Below are positions 51,591-61,257 of a stretch of 64,000 nucleotides of DNA, piece by piece. The position numbers and the translations under genes were made by a program. The notes below the pieces were generated by a model. It was not told the origin of the DNA. It was given only the letters and a program-made list of their open reading frames with translations, and did not search any database. The stretch is from Streptomyces sp. DH5 (GTDB lineage: Bacteria > Actinomycetota > Actinomycetes > Streptomycetales > Streptomycetaceae): assembly GCF_020873915.1 (NCBI RefSeq), contig NZ_JAHWGP010000005.1:62001-126000 (forward strand), in the 5' to 3' direction. Numbering within the stretch: position 1 is the stretch's first letter; every line of letters begins with the position of its first letter.

Positions 51591-52934
51591 ATGACTGAGC
51601 AGGAGGTGCGCTGGACCGCGGACCGGGTGCTGGCGCTGGCGCCTGACGCCGCGTCCCGGGTTGCGGGGGGCGAAGTCGCCGTGGCCGGGCTCTGGTCGGA
51701 GGCCGGCAGTTCCGGCGCGGGGACGGTGTGGGGGTTGTGCTCGGGCGGTGACGGCGCGCCGTACCGGACGGCCGTCGACGTCGCGGACCCCTCCGGGCCC
51801 GCGTACACGTGCGGTTGTTCGGCCCGTGGGGCCCCGTGCGAGCACGCGCTCGGTCTGCTGCTGCTCTGGGCGGGGGGAGGGGGGACGGTGCCGCGGGCGC
51901 CGGTGCCGGAGTGGGCCGAGCAGTGGGTCACGGGCCGGCGCACCGGCGCCGGGGAGGGGAGCACCGCGGACGTGGCGGGTCCCCCTCCCGAGGCCGCCGC
52001 CACGGAGGCGGCTCGACGCAGGGCGGAGCGGCGGGCCGAGCGGGTCACGGCGGGAGCGGAGGAGCTGGAGCAGCGTCTGGCGGATCTGCTCCGGGCCGGT
52101 CTGGCATCGGCCGGGCATGCGGGGTACGGCATGTGGGAGGAGACCGCGGCCCGCATGGTGGACGCCCAGGCCCCGGGACTCGCCACCGGGGTGCGGGAAC
52201 TGGCGGCGCTCACGGCCGGACCGGTCCGGCTGCTGGAGGAGTGCGCGCTGCTGCACCTGCTGGCCCGGGGCTGGCTGCGCCGCGACCGGCTGCCGGAAGG
52301 GCTCGCCGCGACCGTCCGCACCCGCGTCGGCCTGCCCGCCTCGGCGGACGGCCCTCCGGTCCGGGACCACTGGCTGGTCCTCGCCCAGTACGACACGGCG
52401 GACAACCGACTGACGACCCGCCGCATCTGGCTGTACGGCGCCGGTTCGGGACGTACGGCGCTGCTCCTCTCCTACGGCGCGGCCGGCCGCGCCCCGGAGC
52501 TGGCGCTGCCGGTCGGGGAGGCCCTGGACGCGGAACTGTCCGCGTACCGGGGCGCGGCCGGGCCGAGGGCGGCCCTGGGGGAGCGGTTCGCGGCCCCCGC
52601 GCCGACCGCCGTGCGCCCGGCCGGCACCTCGACGACGCGGGCGGTGGCCCGCTACGGCGAGGCCCTGCGCGACGACCCCTGGCTGGACTCGGTCCCGGTG
52701 ACCCTGGACCGGGTGGTACCGGCCCCGGACGGGGACGGCTGGCAGCTGGCCGACGCCGACGGGGACACGGCGCTGCCGCTCTCCCCCACCGCGCGGACCC
52801 GGCAGGGCCTGTGGCGCCTGGTCGCCCTGTCGGGCGGTGCCCCGGTCAGGGTCTTCGGCGAGTGCGGCCATCAGGGATTCACTCCTTTGGCGGCATGGCC
52901 CGAGGGGCCCGGCGAGGTGGTGCCGCTGTGCTGA
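51591..52934 (+). CDS. SWIM zinc-finger protein of the MoxR locus
   Basis: 447 residues. Near the N-terminus (about residues 65-85) is the SWIM motif CxCx(n)CxH in YTCGCSARGAPCEHALGLLLLW, a zinc-binding element for DNA or protein contacts. The remainder is helical with no known catalytic motif; a charged Ala/Arg/Glu helix (about 140-175) may be coiled coil. The ATG at 51591 suits the family start MTEQEVRW. A roughly 110-base gap separates it from the cotranscribed DUF5691 gene. Confidence 0.87.
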   Translation: MTEQEVRWTADRVLALAPDAASRVAGGEVAVAGLWSEAGSSGAGTVWGLCSGGDGAPYRTAVDVADPSGPAYTCGCSARGAPCEHALGLLLLWAGGGGTVPRAPVPEWAEQWVTGRRTGAGEGSTADVAGPPPEAAATEAARRRAERRAERVTAGAEELEQRLADLLRAGLASAGHAGYGMWEETAARMVDAQAPGLATGVRELAALTAGPVRLLEECALLHLLARGWLRRDRLPEGLAATVRTRVGLPASADGPPVRDHWLVLAQYDTADNRLTTRRIWLYGAGSGRTALLLSYGAAGRAPELALPVGEALDAELSAYRGAAGPRAALGERFAAPAPTAVRPAGTSTTRAVARYGEALRDDPWLDSVPVTLDRVVPAPDGDGWQLADADGDTALPLSPTARTRQGLWRLVALSGGAPVRVFGECGHQGFTPLAAWPEGPGEVVPLC

Positions 52935-53045
52935 GCGGTGCCCCCGGCACCACCCTCCTCGCCCCAGGCATCTTTCGGACATCACTGGACACTCGGACCG
53001 CCTGAGTGTCCGACCGCACCGGGATCCCCGCCGGAAAGGAAGCTC

Positions 53046-54674
53046 ATGAGCAGGACGACCGCCGCCGTGGACGCGTCCCTCCCGGACGACTGGGAGGAGC
53101 TGGTGGCCACGGCCATGCTGGGCACGGACCGGCGCACACCGGCAGGTGTCGGGCCCGGACCGCGGGCGGCCACGGCCCTGCTGGACGCCGCGGCGGCGGC
53201 GACCGTACGACGCAGGGCCGGGCTGCGGCCCGCACCGGCCGCGGAGCGTCCGGAGCCCGCGCCCGAGGACCGGCGCCCCGCCCTGCCGCCGGCCGCCGCC
53301 CGCCGGCTCGCGATGCTGCTCGCGGACCGCCCCGGCGCCTCCGGCGGCGGCCGCCGGGGCACGGCACCGGACCTCATGGAGCTGCTGCCCCAGTGGCTGG
53401 CGGCGGCGAACGCCCGCGGTTTCGCGCCGCCGCCCGCCGTGCTGCCCGCCCTGCTCGACGCCGCGCGGGGACGTACGGACCTGCGCCCGGCGGCGCTCAC
53501 CTTCGCGGGTCCGCGGGCGCTGTGGCTGGCCCGGCTCAACCCGGACTGGCGGTTCGTCCTGCGTTCCACCCCCGGCGGCGGTACGTCCGTACCCGCCCGC
53601 CACGACACGGACGGGATACGGCGGCTCTGGCAGGAGGGCCTCTTCGCCGAACGGGTCGCCCTCCTCACCGCCCTGCGCTCCCGGGAGCCGGCCGCCGCGC
53701 GTGACCTCCTCGCGTCGACCTGGGCGACGGAGCGGGCCGAGGACCGGCTGATGTTCCTGGACTCGCTGCGCACCGGTCTGCGTCCCGACGACGAGCCGTT
53801 CCTGGAGCAGGCGCTGGCCGACCGCAGCCGCAACGTGAGGTCGACGGCGGCGGAGTTGCTGTCGGCGCTGCCCGGATCGGCCCTGGCGGAGCGGATGGCG
53901 GTCAGGGCGGGCGCCTGCGTGGCCGTGGACCGCACGCGGGAGGCACCGACGCTCGTCGTCGAGGCCCCGCACGAGTGCGACGCGGGCATGGAGCGCGACG
54001 GAGTGGTGGCCAAGGCCCCCGCCGGTCGCGGCGAACGCTCCTGGTGGTTCGGCCAGTTGGCGGAGTCGGCGCCGCTCGGCGTCTGGTCGCGGCGGCTCGG
54101 CGGGCGTACGCCCCGGGAGATCGTAGCCCTGCCGGTGGCGGACGACTGGCGGAGCGATCTGCACGCGGCCTGGTGCCGGGCGGCGGTGCGACAGCGGGAC
54201 GCCGCATGGTCACGGGCGCTGCTCGGGGAGCCCTCCGCGCCGGAGGCGGGCGGGCCGGGGGCCGTGTCCCTGGCCGAGCGCGCCAAGCTGCTCGGCACGC
54301 TGGACCCCGGCGAACGGGCGCAGTGGGTGGCCGGGTTCATCGAGACGCACGGTCTGTCCGAGGCGTTCCAGCTGCTCGGCGTGTGTGCCGTGCCCTGGGC
54401 CGCACCCCTCGGGCGTGCGGTGGTCGACGCGCTCAACATCGCGCGGGACGCAGGGAGTTATCCATGGAGTTTCAGCGGAGTCATGGGATTGGCCGAACGC
54501 TGCCTGGACCCCTCCGAGGCCGGCCGCCTCGACGCGCTCCTGGCCGTGCCGGACGAGCCGGAGGACGCGTCACCGGGAGCGGGGGGCTACTGGTCGGAGG
54601 CCTTCCAGCGGCTGGTCACCACATTGCGGCTGCGCGCGGCGATGCTGACGGAGCTGTCATCACCGGCCCCCTGA
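53046..54674 (+). CDS. DUF5691 family protein
   Basis: 542 residues, starting after GGAAAGGAAG. The N-terminus has DDWEELVATAMLGTDRRTP, typical of DUF5691. The middle is built of HEAT-like helical repeats (LLTALRSREPAAARDLLAST, then DRLMFLDSLRTGLRPDDEPF and DRSRNVRSTAAELLSALPGS), suggesting a scaffold for protein binding. The C-terminal half has ERSWWFGQLAESAPLGVW and WAAPLGRAVVDAL. It is found beside SWIM and MoxR-VWA genes in actinobacteria; function unknown. Confidence 0.85.
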   Translation: MSRTTAAVDASLPDDWEELVATAMLGTDRRTPAGVGPGPRAATALLDAAAAATVRRRAGLRPAPAAERPEPAPEDRRPALPPAAARRLAMLLADRPGASGGGRRGTAPDLMELLPQWLAAANARGFAPPPAVLPALLDAARGRTDLRPAALTFAGPRALWLARLNPDWRFVLRSTPGGGTSVPARHDTDGIRRLWQEGLFAERVALLTALRSREPAAARDLLASTWATERAEDRLMFLDSLRTGLRPDDEPFLEQALADRSRNVRSTAAELLSALPGSALAERMAVRAGACVAVDRTREAPTLVVEAPHECDAGMERDGVVAKAPAGRGERSWWFGQLAESAPLGVWSRRLGGRTPREIVALPVADDWRSDLHAAWCRAAVRQRDAAWSRALLGEPSAPEAGGPGAVSLAERAKLLGTLDPGERAQWVAGFIETHGLSEAFQLLGVCAVPWAAPLGRAVVDALNIARDAGSYPWSFSGVMGLAERCLDPSEAGRLDALLAVPDEPEDASPGAGGYWSEAFQRLVTTLRLRAAMLTELSSPAP

Positions 54675-54746
54675 CCCGGTCCGCCCGCGGCGGCCTCGCC
54701 TCCCGCGGCACCGGCACCCCGCCGCCGAACGGGACCCCCGGGGCGT

Positions 54747-54773
54747 GCCGTGCGGCCGGGCCGGCCGCACGGC
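54747..54773. terminator. Bidirectional terminator
   Basis: 13-bp arms GCCGTGCGGCCGG/CCGGCCGCACGGC around a single central base, in the 221-bp gap between the converging DUF5691 gene and icmB. Confidence 0.55.
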
Positions 54774-54895
54774 GCGGAACGGCGCGCCGGTGGCCGGTGG
54801 CGGCACGGAACAGCGGCACCCGCCGTCGTCCCGCCTCCGGCCGGGGGCCGCGTCGGTGCGCGGACTCCGCACGGCCGTCCGCAGGACGCGGCCGG

Positions 54896-55312
<417 letters not shown>

Positions 55313-55707
55313 CACTGCCTCCATGAAGCGACTACATCCATCCGTATCGACCAGTACCGCACATATCGCACGGACACCCCGGCCCGAACCGGCCGGAGAA
55401 GTGAACGAACGTTATCTCCAGCATCCCGCAAGCGGCAGTTTCGCGGTGCCCGGGGAGGGGGAAATCACACGGTGGGACACGTTCACCGCGCAGCGTTCCC
55501 GGGCTCCCGGGCCCGCACACCATGTGCTCGTGCGACGCATGGGCATCGGTGGGAACATGCGTATAAGGGATTCGTACCGACGTCGGCGTACCAGCGCGCC
55601 CCCTCCACCTCTCGTACGCGCGCGTCGTCGACCGCTCTCGTAGCGACATCCCATGAGGGCACACGGGGGACGAGGCCGTCCTTCCGGGTGCCGACAGGAG
55701 GTCGGCC
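55313..55707. promoter_or_regulatory. Divergent spacer icmB / lipase gene
   Basis: About 395 bases with no gene seen. It includes an AT-rich patch GTATAAGGGATTCG near 55561-55574 and a GAGGAGG-free but GGAGG-bearing site ahead of the lipase ATG. Both promoters must lie here. Confidence 0.35.
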
Positions 55708-56577
55708 ATGAAGGTCACCGAGGCAGCCCTTCCCTTCCTGCCGCTCTGCCGGCGTCTCCTGCCGGCCCGGCTGGCGGATCTCTCCCTCGCCCTGCTGAAG
55801 GCGACCGCCCTGGAGCTGGCCATCCTGGCCGGCCACGTCCTTCTCTATCCCGCCGGGATCATCCAGGAGCGACGAGGCTCCGAGGGGCCCGCGCTGCCCG
55901 TACCGAAGGGCACACCCGAGTTGCCGGCGGAGGCCAAGCCTCCCGTCGTGCTGCTGCACGGCTTCATCGACAACCGCTCCGTCTTCGTCCTGCTGCGCCG
56001 CAGCCTGTCCCAGCACGGCAGGCAGCAGATCGAGTCGCTCAACTATTCGCCTCTGACCTGCGACATCCGCATCGCGGCCGAGCTCCTCGGCCGGCACATA
56101 GAGCAGGTGTGCGAGCGTACGGGCAGTCGCCGGGTCGACGTGGTGGGTCACAGTCTGGGCGGGCTGATCGCCCGGTACTACGTGCAGCGGCTGGGCGGTG
56201 ACACCCGCGTGCGGACGCTCGTCACGCTCGGCACCCCGCACTCCGGCACGCGCGTCGCGCCGCTGGCCAACGCCCATCCCATCGTGCGGCAGATGCGCCC
56301 CGGCTCACCCGTGCTCGAAGAGCTCGGCCGGCCGGCGCCCGGCTGCCGGACGTACTTCGTCGCCTTCTGGAGCGACCTCGACCACATCATGGACCCGCTG
56401 GAGACGGCGTGCATCGAGCACCCGGACCTGACCGCGGTGAACATCCGGGTGAGCGGCGTCGGCCATCTCGCCCTGCCCGTGCACCCGACCGTGGCGACCG
56501 GCATCCGGGAGGCGCTGGACACGGTGCACCCCGGAGAGCCGTCCACCGGCCGTACGGGCGGCCTGACGGTGGCGTGA
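55708..56577 (+). CDS. Secreted or membrane-bound lipase / triacylglycerol acylhydrolase (alpha/beta hydrolase)
   Basis: 289 residues. A hydrophobic N-terminal stretch (about 24-53, LSLALLKATALELAILAGHV) could anchor or export it. Oxyanion-hole region VVLLHGFIDNRSVF; nucleophile elbow VVGHSLGGLIARYY (Ser in GHSLG); TLGTPHSGTRVA; and catalytic His probably in GVGHLALPVHP. The Asp is likely in FWSDLDHIM. It belongs to the class 2 / LipA-like bacterial lipases that cleave ester lipids. Confidence 0.88.
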   Translation: MKVTEAALPFLPLCRRLLPARLADLSLALLKATALELAILAGHVLLYPAGIIQERRGSEGPALPVPKGTPELPAEAKPPVVLLHGFIDNRSVFVLLRRSLSQHGRQQIESLNYSPLTCDIRIAAELLGRHIEQVCERTGSRRVDVVGHSLGGLIARYYVQRLGGDTRVRTLVTLGTPHSGTRVAPLANAHPIVRQMRPGSPVLEELGRPAPGCRTYFVAFWSDLDHIMDPLETACIEHPDLTAVNIRVSGVGHLALPVHPTVATGIREALDTVHPGEPSTGRTGGLTVA

Positions 56578-56581
56578 GGGC

Positions 56582-56606
56582 GGGCCGGGCGCGACACGCC
56601 CGGCCC
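56582..56606 (+). terminator. Terminator of the lipase gene
   Basis: Perfect 10-bp stem GGGCCGGGCG/CGCCCGGCCC with a 5-base loop, directly after the stop codon. Confidence 0.65.
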
Positions 56607-56793
56607 CGGTTCCCCGTGACACGCGCGCCGCGGGTGCGCTCGTCCGAACAACGACGGTCCGCCAGTGCCGACTTACGGCCACCGGGCCCGCAAAGCATCG
56701 AACGAATTTCGAACAAAGGGCCAAGACCGCGCCCGCCGTCCCCCAAAACACGACCGAATGCCCGTTTCCTGCGCGGCCGAAACCTGGGGAAGA

Positions 56794-56823
56794 TTGTCGT
56801 GCCCGCATACCGCCGGGTACAGT
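56794..56823 (+). promoter_or_regulatory. Promoter of the M23 endopeptidase gene
   Basis: TTGTCG (56794-56799) and TACAGT (56818-56823) with 18-bp spacing, a good match to housekeeping sigma promoters in Streptomyces. It lies 48 bases ahead of the GTG. Confidence 0.5.
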
Positions 56824-56871
56824 CGCCGCACTGCTCTGCCAGCCCCTGTTGTCGAGGCGAAAGAGAAGTTG

Positions 56872-58410
56872 GTGAACGACCGTCACCCGTCGGGGACCAT
56901 GACCCCGGCTCCGGCTTCCGATGCCGACTCGGCGCCCTACGCGTCGTACGGCTCCCAGGAAGCCCAGTACGGCGATTTCACCGCCTACGGCGGCTACGAC
57001 GCCGCCGGCTTCGCCGCCACGCACTACGGCACCGGCGCCCACACCACCGGAAGCTTCGCGACCGACCCCCTCTTCGGGAACCTCCCGGACGGCGGCCAGG
57101 GCCCCGGCGCCTACGACACCGGGCACTGGCCCGCGGACGGCCAGGACACCGGCCACCACGACCTGTACGCGACCCAGCAGCCCACCCCGTACGACACCGG
57201 CGGCTACGACGCGACCGCGTGGACCACCGGCGACCAGCCGATGACGGTGATCCCTGCGCAGGCCGGCTCGCCGGAGACCAGCGGCCAGTGGGACTCCGGC
57301 GCATGGCTCCGGCCCGACCCGGCCGAGAGCCCCGCCGAGCCGGCCCGGCAGTGGGACTGGGGCACGCAGGCCTTCGACAGCGGCGTCTACGACGCCACGC
57401 AGTGGAACTCCGACAGCGGCGACACCGCCGGCCCGGCCCCCGTCTCCGACTCCTACGCGTCGCACGCCGAGGGGTACGGGCCTCGGTCCGAGTCCTACGA
57501 CCAGGACACCTACCCGCACGAGACGTACGGGCAGGACGCGTGCCCGGAGCCCGCCGCCGACGAGCAGGCCTCCGGGGAAGCGGGCGACACCGGTGAACTT
57601 CCCGCCGTGGTCCTGCTGGACGAGCAGGAGGAGACCCTGCCCGTCCCGCCGCCGCGCTCCGGGTCCCGCTCCCGGCGCCGGACACCCGCCAAACGCTCCG
57701 CGCTGCTGACGGTGGCCGTGCCCTCGGCGTGCGTGATGGGCGTCGCCGGTATCGCCGCCGCCTCGGTCGGCGACCTGACCGAGGACAGCGGCCAGGACAC
57801 GACGACGGCGACGACCGCTGCCGACGCCCAGCCCGTGAAGCCCTCCGCCGCCAACGTCAAGCTGGACACCCAGCTGGAGAGCCTCGCCGCCGGCGCCGAC
57901 GACTTCGCCGACCGGGCCAGCCGCACCCAGGAGCGCATCGACCTCAAGGCGCAGCAGGAGGCCGAGCGCAGGCGGGCGGCCGAGGAGGCGGCCCGCAAGG
58001 AGCGGCTGCGCCCGAAGTTCTCCCTCCCCGTCGCACAGCACGGTCTCAGCGCCTACTACGGGCAGTCCGGAATCAACTGGATGTCCGCCCACACCGGTAT
58101 CGACTTCCCCGTCGCGTACGGCACCCCGATCCTGGCCGCGACCGACGGCACCGTGCGGACGCAGTACAACTCCGCCTACGGCAACATGATGATCGTGACC
58201 GCGAAGGACGGTACGGAGACGTGGTACTGCCACCTCTCCAGCTACCAGATCCCCTCCGGTTCGACCGTGAAGGCCGGCGACCAGATCGCGTTCTCCGGGA
58301 ACTCGGGCAACTCCACCGGCCCGCACCTGCACTTCGAGGTGCGCCCCGGCGGCGGCTCGGCGATCGACCCCCTCGCCTGGCTGCGCAGCCACGGCCTCGA
58401 GCCCTCGTAG
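56872..58410 (+). CDS. M23 family metalloendopeptidase (peptidoglycan hydrolase)
   Basis: 512 residues. A long Tyr/Gly/Asp-rich N-terminal region (about 1-250) with repeated YDT/YDAT motifs precedes a basic patch and one hydrophobic segment (AKRSALLTVAVPSACVMGVAG, about 273-293). Then comes a coiled coil (DRASRTQERIDLKAQQEAER and on). The C-terminal LytM domain has HTGIDF (HxxxD) and HLHFEV (HxH) zinc ligands. It is a type II membrane hydrolase cleaving peptide cross-links. GTG follows GAGAAG. A strong hairpin closes the gene. Confidence 0.92.
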   Translation: MNDRHPSGTMTPAPASDADSAPYASYGSQEAQYGDFTAYGGYDAAGFAATHYGTGAHTTGSFATDPLFGNLPDGGQGPGAYDTGHWPADGQDTGHHDLYATQQPTPYDTGGYDATAWTTGDQPMTVIPAQAGSPETSGQWDSGAWLRPDPAESPAEPARQWDWGTQAFDSGVYDATQWNSDSGDTAGPAPVSDSYASHAEGYGPRSESYDQDTYPHETYGQDACPEPAADEQASGEAGDTGELPAVVLLDEQEETLPVPPPRSGSRSRRRTPAKRSALLTVAVPSACVMGVAGIAAASVGDLTEDSGQDTTTATTAADAQPVKPSAANVKLDTQLESLAAGADDFADRASRTQERIDLKAQQEAERRRAAEEAARKERLRPKFSLPVAQHGLSAYYGQSGINWMSAHTGIDFPVAYGTPILAATDGTVRTQYNSAYGNMMIVTAKDGTETWYCHLSSYQIPSGSTVKAGDQIAFSGNSGNSTGPHLHFEVRPGGGSAIDPLAWLRSHGLEPS

Positions 58411-58443
58411 GCAGAAGGCACCCGAGCACGGAACGGCCACCGG

Positions 58444-58471
58444 CCCGCGAGCCCCCGACGGGGCTCGCGGG
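58444..58471. terminator. Bidirectional terminator
   Basis: Perfect 12-bp stem CCCGCGAGCCCC/GGGGCTCGCGGG with a 4-base loop, between the converging M23 gene and pcrA. Confidence 0.75.
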
Positions 58472-58478
58472 TCATCGG

Positions 58479-60989
58479 CTACAGCTTCTCCACCGGCGCG
58501 TACCGCAGCAGCAGACGCTTGGGCTTGGTGTCCCCGAAGTCGACGGTCGCCTCCGCGTTCGCCCCCGTGCCCTTCACTCCGACCACCGTGCCGAGGCCGA
58601 ACTGGTCGTGCGTGACCCGGTCCCCGACCGCCAGTGACACCACGGGCTTCTCCGCCGTCCGCCGGGTGGCGAAGCCGGAGGCCCCCGAGGCCGACGAGCG
58701 GGAGCGGGACGACGACAGCGAGGCCGCGACCCCCGACACCGGCCCGGAGGACACGGGCGAACTCGCGCCCGTCCGCTTCCACTCCAGGTGGGCGGCCGGG
58801 ATCTCCTCCAGGAAACGGGAGGGCGGGTTGTACGACGGCTGGCCCCACGCGCTGCGCAGCGTCGACCGGGTGAGGTAGAGCCGCTCCCGCGCACGCGTGA
58901 TGCCGACGTACGCCAGGCGCCGCTCCTCCTCCAGCTCCTTGGTCTGCCCGAGGGCGCGCATGTGCGGGAAGACGCCGTCCTCCATGCCGGTGAGGAAGAC
59001 GACCGGGAACTCCAGGCCCTTGGCGGTGTGCAGGGTCATCAGGGTGATGACGCCCGAGCCGTCCTCGTCCTCGTCGGGGATCTGGTCGGAGTCGGCGACC
59101 AGGGCCACCTGCTCCAGGAAGTCGGACAGGGCGACCGACTCGCCCTCGCCGCGCTCCTGCTCGAACTCCAGCGCCACGGCGGCGAGTTCCTGGAGGTTCT
59201 CGATCCGGGTCTCGTCCTGCGGATCGGTGGACGCCTGCAACTCGGCCAGGTAGCCCGTGCGTTCGAAGATCGCCTCCAGGACGGTGGCCGGGCCCGCGCC
59301 GGACTCGACGACCGTACGGAGGTCCTCCATCAGCGTGTTGAACCGCTTCACGGCGTTCGACGAGCGCGCGGCCATGCCGTACGCCTCGTCGACGCGCTTC
59401 AGCGCCTGCGGGAAGCTGATCTTCTCGCGCTGGGCGAGCGCGTCGATCATGGCTTCCGCACGGTCGCCGATGCCCCGCTTCGGCACGTTGAGGATGCGGC
59501 GCAGCGGCACCGAGTCCTCGGGGTTGGCGAGCACCCGCAGGTAGGCCAGGACGTCCCGGACCTCCTTGCGCTCGTAGAAGCGCACACCGCCGACGACCTT
59601 GTAGGGCAGGCCGACGCGGATGAAGATCTCCTCGAAGACACGGGACTGGGCGTTGGTGCGGTAGAAGACCGCGACATCGCCCGCCTTGGCCTCGCCCGCG
59701 TCGGTGAGACGGTCTATCTCGTCGGCGACGAACTGCGCCTCGTCGTGCTCGGTGTCCGCGACGTATCCGGTGATCCGCGCGCCGGAACCGGCCTTGGTCC
59801 ACAGGTTCTTCGGGCGGCGCGACTCGTTGCGCTCGATGACGGCGTTGGCGGCGCTCAGGATGGTCTGCGTGGAGCGGTAGTTCTGCTCCAGCAGGATCGT
59901 GGTCGCGTCCGGATAGTCCTCCTCGAACTGGAGGATGTTGCGGATCGTCGCACCACGGAAGGCGTAGATCGACTGGTCGGCGTCACCCACCACGCACAGC
60001 TCGGCAGGCGGCACCTCGGCCTCCGGCGACACGTCGACGGGGTGCTCCGGGGGAGAGCCGACCAGTTCGCGGACCAGCGCGTACTGCGCGTGGTTGGTGT
60101 CCTGGTACTCGTCCACCAGGACGTGGCGGAAACGGCGGCGGTAGTGCTCGGCGACGTCGGGGAAGGCTCGGAGCAGATTGACCGTCGTCATGATCAGGTC
60201 GTCGAAGTCCAGCGCGTTCGCCTCGCGCAGCCGCGACTGGTAGAGCGCGTAGGCCTGGGCGAGGGTCTTCTCGAAGCCTCCCCCAGACTCCGTCCGGGAG
60301 GTGCCCCCAGCCGCCTGGGCGGCGAAGTCCTCCTCGTCGATCAGCTCGTTCTTCAGGTTGCTGATCTTGGCGCTGAAGGACTTCGGCGGGAAGCGCTTGG
60401 GGTCGAGGTCCAGATCGCGGCAGACCAGGGCCATCAGCCGCTTGGAGTCGGCGGCGTCGTAGATCGAGAACGACGACGTGAAGCCGAGCTTCTTGCTCTC
60501 GCGGCGCAGGATGCGCACGCACGCGCTGTGGAACGTCATGACCCACATCGCGTTCGCCCGCGGTCCGACGAGCTGCTCGACGCGCTCCCTCATCTCGCCC
60601 GCGGCCTTGTTGGTGAAGGTGATCGCGAGGATCTGGCCCGGGTGGACGTGCCGCTCGGCCAGCAGGTGGGCGATGCGGTGGGTGAGGACGCGGGTCTTGC
60701 CGGAGCCGGCGCCGGCCACGATGAGCAGCGGGGTACCGGAGTGCACGACGGCGGCGCGCTGGTTGTCGTTCAGTCCTTCCAGCAGCGCCGCGGCGTCGGT
60801 CACGGGGCGCGGGGCGCCGTCGCGGTAGTACGCGTCCCGCTCCGGCGGCACGTCGAACCTCCCGCCGAACAGGTCGTCCGGAACGGTCTCCGGCGCGTGC
60901 TCGTCCTCGGGCGGTGGCGGGGGCTCGTCCCCGGGGCCCCGCTGGGCCTGGAGGTCCGCCAGGAAGCTGTCGTCAAAGAGGCTGCTCAT
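58479..60989 (-). CDS. pcrA: ATP-dependent DNA helicase PcrA/UvrD
   Basis: 836-residue superfamily 1A helicase for nucleotide excision repair and clearing of stalled replication or transcription. Motif I AGAGSGKT, Ia ITFTNKAAGEM, II DEYQDTNHAQY, III VGDADQSIYAFRGA, IV LEQNYRST, V LMTLHTAKGLEFPVVFL, VI AYVGITRARERLYL. The C-terminal Tudor-like domain (DRVTHDQFGLGTVVGVKG) contacts RNA polymerase in relatives. An extra GGTSRTESGGG at about 227-238 is encoded by an interspersed repeat. Confidence 0.96.
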   Translation of the reverse strand: MSSLFDDSFLADLQAQRGPGDEPPPPPEDEHAPETVPDDLFGGRFDVPPERDAYYRDGAPRPVTDAAALLEGLNDNQRAAVVHSGTPLLIVAGAGSGKTRVLTHRIAHLLAERHVHPGQILAITFTNKAAGEMRERVEQLVGPRANAMWVMTFHSACVRILRRESKKLGFTSSFSIYDAADSKRLMALVCRDLDLDPKRFPPKSFSAKISNLKNELIDEEDFAAQAAGGTSRTESGGGFEKTLAQAYALYQSRLREANALDFDDLIMTTVNLLRAFPDVAEHYRRRFRHVLVDEYQDTNHAQYALVRELVGSPPEHPVDVSPEAEVPPAELCVVGDADQSIYAFRGATIRNILQFEEDYPDATTILLEQNYRSTQTILSAANAVIERNESRRPKNLWTKAGSGARITGYVADTEHDEAQFVADEIDRLTDAGEAKAGDVAVFYRTNAQSRVFEEIFIRVGLPYKVVGGVRFYERKEVRDVLAYLRVLANPEDSVPLRRILNVPKRGIGDRAEAMIDALAQREKISFPQALKRVDEAYGMAARSSNAVKRFNTLMEDLRTVVESGAGPATVLEAIFERTGYLAELQASTDPQDETRIENLQELAAVALEFEQERGEGESVALSDFLEQVALVADSDQIPDEDEDGSGVITLMTLHTAKGLEFPVVFLTGMEDGVFPHMRALGQTKELEEERRLAYVGITRARERLYLTRSTLRSAWGQPSYNPPSRFLEEIPAAHLEWKRTGASSPVSSGPVSGVAASLSSSRSRSSASGASGFATRRTAEKPVVSLAVGDRVTHDQFGLGTVVGVKGTGANAEATVDFGDTKPKRLLLRYAPVEKL
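60277..60310. repeat. Interspersed palindromic repeat inside pcrA
   Basis: CCTCCCCCAG, nine bases, then GGGAGGTGCCCCCA. The same element is found at 61385-61422. It is in frame within pcrA, adding about 11 residues without a stop. Confidence 0.8.
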
Positions 60990-61257
60990 CGCTCTCCGAG
61001 TCTAGGGTGCCCCACCGACAACCCGGTGCCGCTCCCGGAACATCCCCGGTCTCCCGACACCGCAGGCGCCCGACCCCGGCCGCCGCCCGGACACGCACCC
61101 TCCAGGACCGCCCCCTCACCCTGAGTGACCTGCCGCGGAAGGTCACAGAAATGTATCGGGCATATCGCCCGTCAACCTTCACAGGGGCCACACCGGTTGG
61201 CTACGGTGCGGGCAGGCCGCTCGTCCCCCGCCGGCGAACCTCGCCGGACCGCGCGGC
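60990..61257 (+). promoter_or_regulatory. Divergent promoter region pcrA / NlpC-P60 gene
   Basis: About 270 bases between pcrA and the riboswitch, with no gene. An AT-richer patch at 61141-61170 (AATGTATCGGGCATATCG) is the best candidate promoter area for the riboswitch-led transcript. Confidence 0.35.

Noticed and set aside
56578-56871. c-di-AMP riboswitch before the M23 gene
   Set aside because: The conserved ydaO blocks are absent; only a terminator and an ordinary promoter are visible.
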